Source of the DNA: Planctomycetota bacterium
GTDB taxonomy: Bacteria; Planctomycetota; UBA1135; JADKAF01
Direction: 5' to 3'
DNA: 64,000 bases
Assembly (NCBI GenBank): GCA_016719295.1
Contig: JADKAF010000001.1
Span: 4,960,001-5,024,000 of the forward strand
The notes under the pieces were generated by a model. It worked only from the letters and a program-made list of their open reading frames with translations. It searched no databases and was not told where the DNA came from. Below are positions 33,501 through 40,633 of the stretch, piece by piece. The stretch's first letter is position 1. Each line of letters opens with the position of its first letter. A program made the translations under genes and the position numbers.

Positions 33501-35026
33501 GGGACTTGGCGCTGGTCCTCCTCGCGCGCGGCGCTCTCGACGAGGCGGAGCAACGCAGCGCTCGGGGCGTCGAGCTCTGTTCGGAGACCCTCGGTGCGTC
33601 GCATCACCTCACCTTGGGGATGCGCCGGAGCCACACGCTGATCCTCCAGCAGAGCGGGCGCAACGCCGCCGCCGCGGCGATCCTCGCGGAAGTCCTCGCG
33701 GGGCATCGCTCGCTCTACGGAGACGATCACGAAGAGACTCGCACCACGCTCGCCGCGTACGCCCGATTGCTCTGGTCGATGAAGCGATTCGCCGAGGCCG
33801 AGCCCGTGCTGAAGGAGACGCAAGAGCGGATGCGCCGCGCGCTGGGCGAGCTGCATCCGGAGGCCCTCGCCTTCGAGCATCTCTACGGCAACGTGCTGTT
33901 GAAGCGCGGGCGTTTCCCCGCCGCCGAAGATCTGCTGACCCGCGTCCTCGCGCAGCGCATCGAGGTTCTCGGTCCCGCGCACGTCGAGACGCATCGAACG
34001 CGCAGCGCGCTCGCGGAGGCGATCATGCGCCGCGGGCGCTTCTCCGAAGCCGAAGGACTTCTGCGCGAGCTGATCGCCGGCTTCGACGAGGCTCTGGGAG
34101 CGGAGCACGAGGAGACGCTCGCCGCGCTGGGACTGCTCTCCATCGCGCTCCAGAATCAAGGGCGTCTCGCGGAGGCCGAGCCGCTCGCGCGCGAGCTGCT
34201 CGAGAGAACGCGCCGCGCCTTCGGTGCCGAGCACACGAACACCTTGGTCGCGCTTCGGAACCTGAACAACGTCCTGCTGAAGCTCCGGCGCTACGCCGAC
34301 GCCGTGCCGACGTACCGCGAGGTCTACGAGCTCAGCCTCGGGCGCTTGGGTCCGCGCCACGACGAGACGCTGCGCGAGCAGAACATGCTCGGCGTCCTGC
34401 TCGAGGCCGCCGGACGTCGCGATGAGGCCGCCGAGATCTTTCGAGATGTCCTCGGCCACCGGCGCGAGCTCCTCGGCGAGGATGATCCGCAGACGCTCAT
34501 GACGGCCTGGAACCTCGGGGTCGCGCTCTTCGGCTTGCAGCGCTACGCCGAAGCCGAGCCGATCTGGATCGACGTGCTCGCGCGACGGCGCGCCAAGCTC
34601 GGTGACGCGCACGGCGAGACTTTGAGCTCCGTGCGTCTCCTCGCGCGCCTGTGGATCGCCGTCGGTCGTGCGCACGAAGCACAGTGCCTCCTCGCGCCGT
34701 TCGAGCGCCTCGCGCGCTCGCGGCTACCGGCGGCGGAGCCTCGTCATGTGGGCATCTTCCTGCAGCTCCAGGGCGAGGCGCTCGTCGCGCGACGCGAGCG
34801 AGCGCTCCTGCCGGAAGCCGAAGCAAAGCTCCTCGAAGCGCATGCGATCTTCGAGCGACTCTTCGGCGAGCAGCACGAGGACACGCAGAAGTGCGTTCGC
34901 TCCATCGTCGCTCTCTACGCCGCGTGGGGCGACCTCGAGCCGCGGTCGGAGCGCGCCGCGCTACGCGTTCCCTGGGAGCTGCTGCTGGGAGGTGGGCGTC
35001 CGGGAGAACGGGCGACTTCTCGCTGA
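30518..35026 (+). CDS. Ser/Thr protein kinase with membrane anchor and long TPR array
   Basis: This 1502-residue protein has a complete Hanks-type kinase: glycine loop EVGRGSMGIVYRA, Lys105 (VALKIL), catalytic loop HRDVKPSN (Asp200), DFGLA (Asp218) and APEQL. One transmembrane helix (~362-386, NPWLCAALVVLAAGAG) is followed by an Ala/Glu/Arg coiled coil. About 1000 residues of ~42-residue TPR units of the TPR_10/12 type follow (consensus LG.eHpeTL.a...La..L...gr..EAE.l.re). The kinase should be cytosolic and the TPR array extracytoplasmic, or the reverse. The ATG at 30518 is preferred to a TTG at 30446. Such kinases are numerous in planctomycetes; target and signal are unknown. The gene ends just upstream of the direct repeat at 35042. 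Confidence 0.9.
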   Translation: MPPELLTPEDEALLDELFDHAVACLATGARIEVESWLAGREHLRAAAESTLETARGVAVGTAPRLPHGRPPEVAGYRVLEEVGRGSMGIVYRAVQESLGRAVALKILSPSLLVSARARERFAAEAQALARVQHPSVVVVHEVVVQPELCAYAMEWLAGRTLAQAIEAGDAGLLPRRVAELGLTLARALEAVHAAGLVHRDVKPSNVLLCFDGRVVLTDFGLAHSAEQGQGTASGEFLGTAAYAAPEQLRGERELVGARSDVYALGVTLYAALTGQTPFGTATPSAVLRRIEEGRAQPLAKLNPAVPRDLATIVGKAMEPELAQRYTSACELAEDLERFLAQRPIRARRASLALRGKRWVQRNPWLCAALVVLAAGAGTSTWFALEARAQTEEAREQQGLAEQHERVSRRRAEENARLAEEKSALASAESVARAAAEASAAEAQQRAEELDQVLRFQAAQWAEVDVERMGLELRKSLLARAKPEQREALQASLAMVNFTSVAVALLEEQLFARALEAIERGFGEQPAVKARLLQNVAVPLRELGLLERALAAQLEALQLAERVYGASHAESLVPRHELATLYLDLGRAGEAVVHARAAYERLIVLSGAEQRSTLNVRKTLALAFAELGKLDEAEAHAEAILATVRATPVGDERFVLKCLAAVAHLRSKRGDYAAAEELAREVAERTIALHGERSAEAARELGNWGSALAHLGRIHEAAPRLQQALEICSTVHGEDHPKTILAANNLYTILGDLGRGAERESLWGELLERARRRLGAEHPTTLNVAASYGLSLDGRNEIAGVVERLRETHEVCARVLGTDHPATMLAQKNLGVALENSGKFAEAETMLREAAGVYERILGADHPETLIAIGAHAGALSRLGREAEGLVLRYSALETSRDRLGAEHPLTIDAAIALGAALVDMEEVGAAEPLLEQACVDAQRLQGDRSRLLARAYAGLSQVRSRQKRFEAAEELECARLAVHRELDGEVHHQTLVALGDLALVLLARGALDEAEQRSARGVELCSETLGASHHLTLGMRRSHTLILQQSGRNAAAAAILAEVLAGHRSLYGDDHEETRTTLAAYARLLWSMKRFAEAEPVLKETQERMRRALGELHPEALAFEHLYGNVLLKRGRFPAAEDLLTRVLAQRIEVLGPAHVETHRTRSALAEAIMRRGRFSEAEGLLRELIAGFDEALGAEHEETLAALGLLSIALQNQGRLAEAEPLARELLERTRRAFGAEHTNTLVALRNLNNVLLKLRRYADAVPTYREVYELSLGRLGPRHDETLREQNMLGVLLEAAGRRDEAAEIFRDVLGHRRELLGEDDPQTLMTAWNLGVALFGLQRYAEAEPIWIDVLARRRAKLGDAHGETLSSVRLLARLWIAVGRAHEAQCLLAPFERLARSRLPAAEPRHVGIFLQLQGEALVARRERALLPEAEAKLLEAHAIFERLFGEQHEDTQKCVRSIVALYAAWGDLEPRSERAALRVPWELLLGGGRPGERATSR

Positions 35027-35041
35027 TGGCTTCACGAGATA

Positions 35042-35092
35042 TGCCGCAGCTCCTCTCCTCGACGCGCGGGATCGACGTGCGGATGCGCTGAG
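35042..35092 (+). repeat. 51-bp direct repeat, left copy (gene-tail remnant)
   Basis: These 51 bases match 38345-38395 at 49 positions. The right copy encodes the last residues of the secreted propeller protein (LPQLLSSTRGIDVRIR). The left copy could encode QLLSSTRGIDVRMR plus a stop but belongs to no gene. It is either the tail of a lost paralogue or the product of recombination. Confidence 0.85.
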
Positions 35093-35350
35093 GTGATCGA
35101 GGCGCGCGTGGTGCCCCGCTGGCCACGGCCTTCGGACCGGTGTCGCCCGGCATTCGGCTCCAGAGGCGTGACCGCAGGGGGCGAAGAAGAATCCTCACCG
35201 GCTGTGACCACCCTTCCGCTCAGCGCTACCCTTCTCTCGTTCGACTAGGCGTCGAGCTTCGCGCCCTCCGGGGTCGCCGCCATCGTGGTGGCGAGCAATC
35301 GGTGGCGATCGGAGCGATGGATCGACGCGAGAAGGAAGTTCCGATAGTGA
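35093..35350. other. No gene recognised (258 nt)
   Basis: An open frame of 95 codons crosses this stretch but its sequence (Arg-rich, no domain) does not look like protein. The stretch may hold the promoter of the following module. An ATG at 35317 would be in frame with the signal peptide of the next gene only if the octamer tract had one more unit. Confidence 0.4.
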
Positions 35351-36713
35351 TTTCGAGCGAGAGAAGGGACGCGGTATTCGCGTCGTCGTGCCTGGCTGCC
35401 TGGCTGCCTGGCTGCCTGGCTGTGTAGCCGTGTTCTCGGGTCGCTGACCGCTGCCCTCGTCGTCGCGTCGTCGGCGGCGGACCTTCGGGGGCAGACGGGC
35501 TGTGGGATCGGGACGGACGGGTTCGATCCCGGAACGACCTGCTGCCCGCCGACCGGAGGCGCTCAGGCGGTACTGCCGCCGTTCGGCTTCATCAACATGG
35601 ACGGTCGCGCCACCATCTTCGAGGACTGCCTGCGCCCGGCGACCAACCTCGTCTCCATCGTGCTGCAGCCTCCGGTCCAGGAGAACTGCGACCACTATCG
35701 GATTCGCATCAAGGTCTCGGCGCTCGGATGGACCCTCGACGCCGACTTCCGCGCGAAGTACTGCCGCACCTGGATGGACTTCGATGCGCAGGGGCAGTGC
35801 CGCCAACGCTGGCGCTTCTTGCTCAACGCGGATGTCGACTTCGTCTTCGATGAGCTGAACCCGCCGCCGCTGCTCGACAGCTTCGTGCCGTTCTGCGTCG
35901 CCGCGGGTGGGAGCCATCGTCCGCACTACACGGGGCACGTCGATTACGTCTGCACCGAAGTGGATGGGGTCTACGCGGCAGCGATCGAGATCCATCATCT
36001 GCCGGGGTGCATCTCGCATGCAACCTGTGCGGAGGCTCCAGCGAGCACGGTGCCCGCTCCGTTCCAGCACCTGAACGAGAGTCTGCATATCGCGGGGCCG
36101 CTGCCGTTCAGCTTTGCTGATCCGGGCGTGTTTCCCGGGGGGCCAGGAAACCTCTTCCCCTTCGTGATGACCAACAACCCGGGAGACAAGTTGCGCGAGT
36201 CGCGATTCCCTTGGAGCTCGTATGCATGCCTCAACGAGTCGAGCTTGGTTCCGGGAATTCCGACCTTCGGAGATCAGCCTGGGCAAGAAATCTGTGCTTG
36301 TGCCCGTGGGGAGCACTGTGCCGATCGCGCAGCGTCGGTACTCTCGTGCGGACCTATTTCTCGTGTACGACTGCCCGTTCTTCTCCTCGGCAGCGCTGAC
36401 AATTTCTCTGAACCCGTTCAGCCGTTGCTCCGGACCGCTTGGTCCGTTCTCCTCTAGCGGTCAACCCGGCTTGATCGTCATGCGCGTCGGCACATGGACC
36501 GGCGGATCATTCGCTGGAGAATCCCTGCATGTGATTTCCGGTCGCGTACAGCACGACAGGTATCACTGGTCGATCAATCCGATGACATCCCCTCCTCCTC
36601 CAAACACCTGCACGAATCTCATCATCGATCCGACGTTCCCGGCAGACGTCGACGGCTACGGCCGCGAGTTCTACTCTTGGGCCATCTGGAGCTTGAATCC
36701 CGATGCGCTGTAG
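35351..36713 (+). pseudogene. Frameshifted secreted cysteine-rich protein, function unknown
   Basis: In one frame (codons at 35387 onward) an export-signal-like stretch with three arginines and a hydrophobic core (AWLCSRVLGSLTAALVVASS) leads into a Cys-rich protein: GQTGCGIGTDGFDPGTTCCP, EDCLRPATNLVSIVL, ADFRAKYCRTWMDFDAQGQC and TGHVDYVCTEVDGVYAAAIE. There is no ATG or GTG between the TGA at 35348 and this signal. Near 36250-36280 the protein-like sequence moves by +1 into the frame that ends at 36713 (SLGKKSVLVPVGSTVPIAQR..NPDAL). The gene therefore seems to have two frame problems: a missing start joined through the octamer tract, and one internal shift. It may be a pseudogene, phase-variable, or affected by sequencing error. 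The next gene's ATG overlaps its end by 11 nt, as in an operon. GC is visibly lower here than in neighbouring genes. Confidence 0.55.
35389..35420 (+). repeat. Octanucleotide tract (TGCCTGGC)4 in signal-peptide region
   Basis: Four perfect copies of TGCCTGGC, followed by a partial TGTG. The tract lies inside the hydrophobic signal-like stretch of the following gene. Because eight is not a multiple of three, loss or gain of a unit changes the reading frame. Confidence 0.85.
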
Positions 36714-38394
36714 ATCCTCTGCACCTCGGAGCGCCTTTCTGCTCTTCGCAGGGCTCTTCGTTTCGGTCGTCTCCGCACAAAACCCGAGTCGAGTGTCGGT
36801 GAGTTCCTCGGGAGTGGAGTATCCGCTCCACCATTACCCAGGTCTCCCAGACAATCTGACATGCGATCTTTCGGGAAGGTACCTGCTCTTCTCGAGTGGA
36901 GGGCTCTTTGCGCCAGGCACGTCATCGTTTGCAGGCGCGAATGGATTCGTGTTCGATCGCCTAGCTCACGAGATCGGAGTTCTGGCGACGAATTCTCAGG
37001 GCATCGGAATCTACGACGTTCGAGCATGTGCCACGTCCGATGATCTGCGATTCGTCGCGTTCGCCTCTTCTGATCGTTCGTTGAGCCCGACTCCCCCGGT
37101 GAACGGACCGCAGGTCTACCTCCTCGATCGCGCGAGCGGAGCCGTCCTGACGCTGAGCGCTCGGCCGGATGGTGTGCCGGGAAATCGGAGCTCCAATCGG
37201 CCGTCGATGGATGCGAGCGGCACGCGCGTCGTGTTCGAGAGCCGCTCCTCGGATCTTGTGCCCGGGGACACAAACAACACCTGGGATGTCTTTCTCTGGG
37301 AGCAGGGAGTTCCCGGTCTTCGTCGGCTCTCGGTGGCTGCTTCGGGAGTCGAAGGGAATGGGACGAGCTTTTTTCCCAAGATCTCTGCCGACGGGCGCTC
37401 CGTCCTCTTCCTTACGGCGGCGACGAACCTCTACCCCGTGCCAGGCGGTCTGGGCGATCTGGTTCTCGTGCGCGATCTGCAGACGGGAGCACTGGAGTGT
37501 GTGTCCGTTGATTCGCAGGGGCTCCCGATCACATCGGGCTCCTTGGTTCCACGTTCGATCTCTGGCGATGGGCGCTTCGTCTGTTTCGATTCGGACGCCA
37601 GCAATCTCGTCGCCAACGATCAGAACCGCGCCAGCGACGTCTTCGTCCGCGACCGCCTCCTCGGCATCACGACGCGCGTGAGCGAAGACACGGGCGGCGT
37701 CGAAGGAGATGCGCCGAGCACGCTCGGTCAGATCTCCCGCGATGGCCGATATGTCTCCTTCGCCAGCGATGCCACGAACTGGCGCTGGGGCATCGCTGGA
37801 AGCGGACAGGTCTACCGTCGCGACCTCCAGACCGGCACGACGGAGATCGTGAGCGCCGACGCGTTCGGAGTCCCCGGCAATCGTGTGGGGCGTTTCTCTG
37901 CGATCTCCGCCGATGGCTCGGTGGTCGCTTTCGTGAGCGCGGCTTCGAACCTCGTCCCCGACGACCGCAACGGCTGGGTCGAGGACATCTTCGTGCGCGA
38001 CATGAGCTGTCCTTCGATCTCGGCCGCGTACGAGTTGGCCTGCCCCGGCTCGAACGGCATCCCGCCGCTGCTCTACCTCGCCGGCTGTCCCGCGCGTGGA
38101 CGCGACGTGCTGCTCTGGCTGCGCGGGACTTTGCCTTACGCTCCCGCGTTGCTGCTCTTCGGGCGGACGCGCGGGAACCTGAGCCTCGGCGGCGGCTGCG
38201 CGTTGCTCGTCGATCAGCCGTTCGGCGTGGCGCTGCCGTTGGCGACGGATGCCGGAGGCGTCGGATCGCTGGGCTTCCGCATCCCGCCGCTGTCGAGCTT
38301 GGTTGGCGATCTCACGTTGCAGGCGATCGTGCTCGATCCCGGGCTGCCGCAGCTCCTCTCTTCGACGCGCGGGATCGACGTGCGGATCCGCTGA
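36703..38394 (+). CDS. Secreted TolB/PD40-like propeller protein with C-terminal beta domain
   Basis: The 563-residue protein has a signal peptide (AFLLFAGLFVSVVSA), then about six PD40/WD40-like blades recognisable by repeats such as DLSGRYLLFSS, SMDASGTRVVFESRSSDLVPGDTN (key D, S, G, V, F, S), KISADGRSVLFLTAATNL, SISGDGRFVCFDSDASNLV, QISRDGRYVSFASDATN and AISADGSVVAFVSAASNLV. From ~residue 450 the beta domain ACPGSNGIPPLLYLAGCPA..DVRIR follows, as in other exported proteins of this window. The ATG at 36703 overlaps the end of the upstream frameshifted gene. The last codons lie in the right 51-bp repeat and in the hairpin at 38378. Function unknown. Confidence 0.8.
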   Translation: MRCRSSAPRSAFLLFAGLFVSVVSAQNPSRVSVSSSGVEYPLHHYPGLPDNLTCDLSGRYLLFSSGGLFAPGTSSFAGANGFVFDRLAHEIGVLATNSQGIGIYDVRACATSDDLRFVAFASSDRSLSPTPPVNGPQVYLLDRASGAVLTLSARPDGVPGNRSSNRPSMDASGTRVVFESRSSDLVPGDTNNTWDVFLWEQGVPGLRRLSVAASGVEGNGTSFFPKISADGRSVLFLTAATNLYPVPGGLGDLVLVRDLQTGALECVSVDSQGLPITSGSLVPRSISGDGRFVCFDSDASNLVANDQNRASDVFVRDRLLGITTRVSEDTGGVEGDAPSTLGQISRDGRYVSFASDATNWRWGIAGSGQVYRRDLQTGTTEIVSADAFGVPGNRVGRFSAISADGSVVAFVSAASNLVPDDRNGWVEDIFVRDMSCPSISAAYELACPGSNGIPPLLYLAGCPARGRDVLLWLRGTLPYAPALLLFGRTRGNLSLGGGCALLVDQPFGVALPLATDAGGVGSLGFRIPPLSSLVGDLTLQAIVLDPGLPQLLSSTRGIDVRIR

Positions 38395-38395
38395 G
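38345..38395 (+). repeat. 51-bp direct repeat, right copy
   Basis: This is the partner of 35042-35092 (49 of 51 identical). It codes for the final residues and stop of the secreted propeller protein, and its last part is also the left arm of the 38378 hairpin. Confidence 0.85.
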
Positions 38396-38423
38396 AGCTC
38401 GCGCTCTCAGCGGATCCGCACGT
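38378..38423. terminator. 21-bp perfect inverted repeat shared by two convergent gene ends
   Basis: Positions 38378-38398 are the exact reverse complement of 38403-38423, with TCGC between. Both stop codons (38392-38394 on plus, 38407-38409 on minus) are inside the arms, and both proteins therefore end in VRIR. It probably acts as a bidirectional terminator; there is no T-tract on either side. Confidence 0.75.
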
Positions 38424-40524
38424 AGCGCCCGCCCGCATCCGCCGCGATGCCTTCGAGCACCTCGAGGTTCCCGCCGATCGAAACGGCGTGGATGTCGATG
38501 CCGCGATGGCGGTTCCACTCGGCGACGTCCTGGCGGATGCGATAGGGATCGATCACCTCGCCGTTCGTGGGCTCGCCGTCGGAGAGGATGAAGATGGTGT
38601 CGACGTCTTTGTCTTGGAACGCCAGCTTCAGCGTGTCGTAGAGGTTCGTCGCACCCATCGCGCCGAGGCGGTCGACGAACTCGAGCGCGTCCTTCTTCGA
38701 TTGCTTGCCGCGGAGCGCGATGCCGTCCTTCAGCCAGGGCTGGATGCCGCTGCTGAACGCGAGCACGTTGAAGAGCGCCTCTTGCGGCAGCGCCTCGATG
38801 CAGGTGCGGAGCTCCTTCTTCGCGACGTCGATGCGGGTAGCGCCGCGCTTGCCGACGTATTGACCCGCGACCTCCGCCGTCATCGAGCCCGAGACGTCGA
38901 CGACGAAGATCACGCGCTCGGAGCGGATGCGCACGCCGAAGAACTGCGCGGGCGTTCCCGTGCGGCGCGCGAGGCGCGCTTGCTCGCGCTTCGCCTCGGC
39001 GGCAGCGAGCCCTTCCACCGAGATCACCTGGAAGCTGCTGCCCGCATCGGCCCACCACTTCTTCCAGCCCTCGGCGTCCTCGCCGAAGGGCTGACCGGTC
39101 AAGCTCCAGAGGATGTCGCCGAAGTTGAGCGCCATGCGTCCGCGCTCGATCTGCATGCGCTCGACGAGCAGCGGCACCGCCTTCGCTTCGCGCAGCCGCT
39201 CCAGCGCGCGTGCCGCGGCGAGGCGGGTCGCCCAGTCGTCGTGCGCGAGTGCTGCGAGCACCGGCGCCACTTCGCCGGCGGCGCCGAGCTGCTCCAGCGC
39301 AGCGATGCGCACTACGGCGTCCTCGTCGGCGGCGAAGCCGAGCAGCTTCTTCGTCCACTCGGGAGACGTGCCCGCGATCGCGCCGATCGCGTCGATCGCG
39401 ATGCGGCGTTCCTCGCCCTTGGCCTTCAGGAGCTTCTCGAGTTCGGGCAGCGCTGCCTTGTCCTTCCGCTCGGCGAGCACGCGCGCAGCGGCGCGCTTCA
39501 CCTCGAGCGACTTGTCGCCGAGGGCTTTCCGGATCTTCTCCCAGACGTTCTCTTCGGGGCTGCCCGCGTTGGCGTAGATCGCGAAGGCCTTCTCGTGGGG
39601 TGCCCCCTTGCCGAGCTGCTTCGCCATCTTCTTCTGCAGCGCGTTGTCGCCGAGCTCGACCAGGAGCCGCGCCATCTCGCGGCGCAGATCCTCGGGCGTC
39701 ACATCGCGCTTGCTCGCGAGCTCCAAGAACTCGTCCGCGGCCTTGGCACCGTCGATCGCGACGAGGACGCGCGCGGCGTTCGCGCGATCGGCGCCCGGAT
39801 AGTCCACGCGCTCGAAGAGCCAGCGCGCCATCTCTCGCGCCTTCGGCGACTTCTTCTCGTGCAGGCGGTCGAGAGCCGCGCGGCGGATCTTGGGATTCGG
39901 CTCCTTCTGCAGGGTCTCGACGAGCTCCGTGTCCTCGAGCGACGCGGCGAGGCCGCGGAACCCGAGCTCGCGCACGGCATCGAGCTCGAGCGGCAGCAGC
40001 TTGTCTTCGGCGTCCTTCTTGCGCTCGAGCTTCGGGTTCCAGAGCTCGCGATACCACGCCGCGTCCTCGGCGCTCGCGCGAGCGATATGGAGGCGCATGG
40101 CTTCGATGCGCACGCCGTCATCGGCGGCGAGCGTCACGACCTGCCGCAGGAAGTGGTGCCCGTGCTTCGCGCTCTGGCCGAGTCCGGCGAGCGCCGCGTC
40201 GCGGAGCTCGGGCTCGGGCGAGCTCGCGGCGAGATCGGCGAGCTTCGCTCCGGCGGGCTGGCCACCCTCTCCTTCATCGAAGCGAGCGAGCACGCGCACG
40301 ATGGCGAGCCGCATGTACAGGCTCTGCATCTTCTCGTAGGCGCCGAGGAGCCCATCCAGGGCCGCGCGCGACCGCGCCTCCGCGATCGTCTCGATCAACT
40401 TCGGATCGGCGTCGTCGCGCTTGCCGTGGAGCTCGGCGATCTGTGCCGCGACATCGCCTTGGGCCCGAACGAATCCGGGGAGCACGCAGGCCAACAGAAC
40501 CAGGCAGGAAAGGTGAGACTTCAT
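38407..40524 (-). CDS. Exported HEAT-repeat protein with von Willebrand A domain
   Basis: The 705-residue protein has a signal peptide (HLSCLVLLACVLPGFVRAQ), ~440 residues of helical HEAT-like repeats (PELRDAALAGLGQSA, PKIRRAALDRL, LEVKRAAARVLAERKDKAAL, DDWATRLAAARALERL) and a VWA domain starting near residue 537. The MIDAS residues DVSGS are at 543-547 (Asp543, Ser545, Ser547), with later MGATNLYDTL (Thr) and ILSDGEPTNGE (Asp). A metal-dependent protein-binding role in the envelope is inferred. The same combination is common in planctomycetes and has no assigned function. It is divergent from the carbon-uptake operon (109 nt apart). Confidence 0.85.
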   Translation of the reverse strand: MKSHLSCLVLLACVLPGFVRAQGDVAAQIAELHGKRDDADPKLIETIAEARSRAALDGLLGAYEKMQSLYMRLAIVRVLARFDEGEGGQPAGAKLADLAASSPEPELRDAALAGLGQSAKHGHHFLRQVVTLAADDGVRIEAMRLHIARASAEDAAWYRELWNPKLERKKDAEDKLLPLELDAVRELGFRGLAASLEDTELVETLQKEPNPKIRRAALDRLHEKKSPKAREMARWLFERVDYPGADRANAARVLVAIDGAKAADEFLELASKRDVTPEDLRREMARLLVELGDNALQKKMAKQLGKGAPHEKAFAIYANAGSPEENVWEKIRKALGDKSLEVKRAAARVLAERKDKAALPELEKLLKAKGEERRIAIDAIGAIAGTSPEWTKKLLGFAADEDAVVRIAALEQLGAAGEVAPVLAALAHDDWATRLAAARALERLREAKAVPLLVERMQIERGRMALNFGDILWSLTGQPFGEDAEGWKKWWADAGSSFQVISVEGLAAAEAKREQARLARRTGTPAQFFGVRIRSERVIFVVDVSGSMTAEVAGQYVGKRGATRIDVAKKELRTCIEALPQEALFNVLAFSSGIQPWLKDGIALRGKQSKKDALEFVDRLGAMGATNLYDTLKLAFQDKDVDTIFILSDGEPTNGEVIDPYRIRQDVAEWNRHRGIDIHAVSIGGNLEVLEGIAADAGGRYVRIR

Positions 40525-40633
40525 CCGTCGTGTGAGGCGAAGGGGAAGGAGGCGGGAGCAGCGGCGGAGAGTCTAGCCTCCCGACGCTTGCCGAAGGGGC
40601 TGGGTTGCTCTAGGAAGCGGGGCAGAGACGCTC

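Noticed and set aside
35140..35427. A 95-codon open frame before the octamer tract
   Set aside because: Arg-rich with no features. Its end is created by the present repeat number, and only ATG 35317 within it seems relevant.
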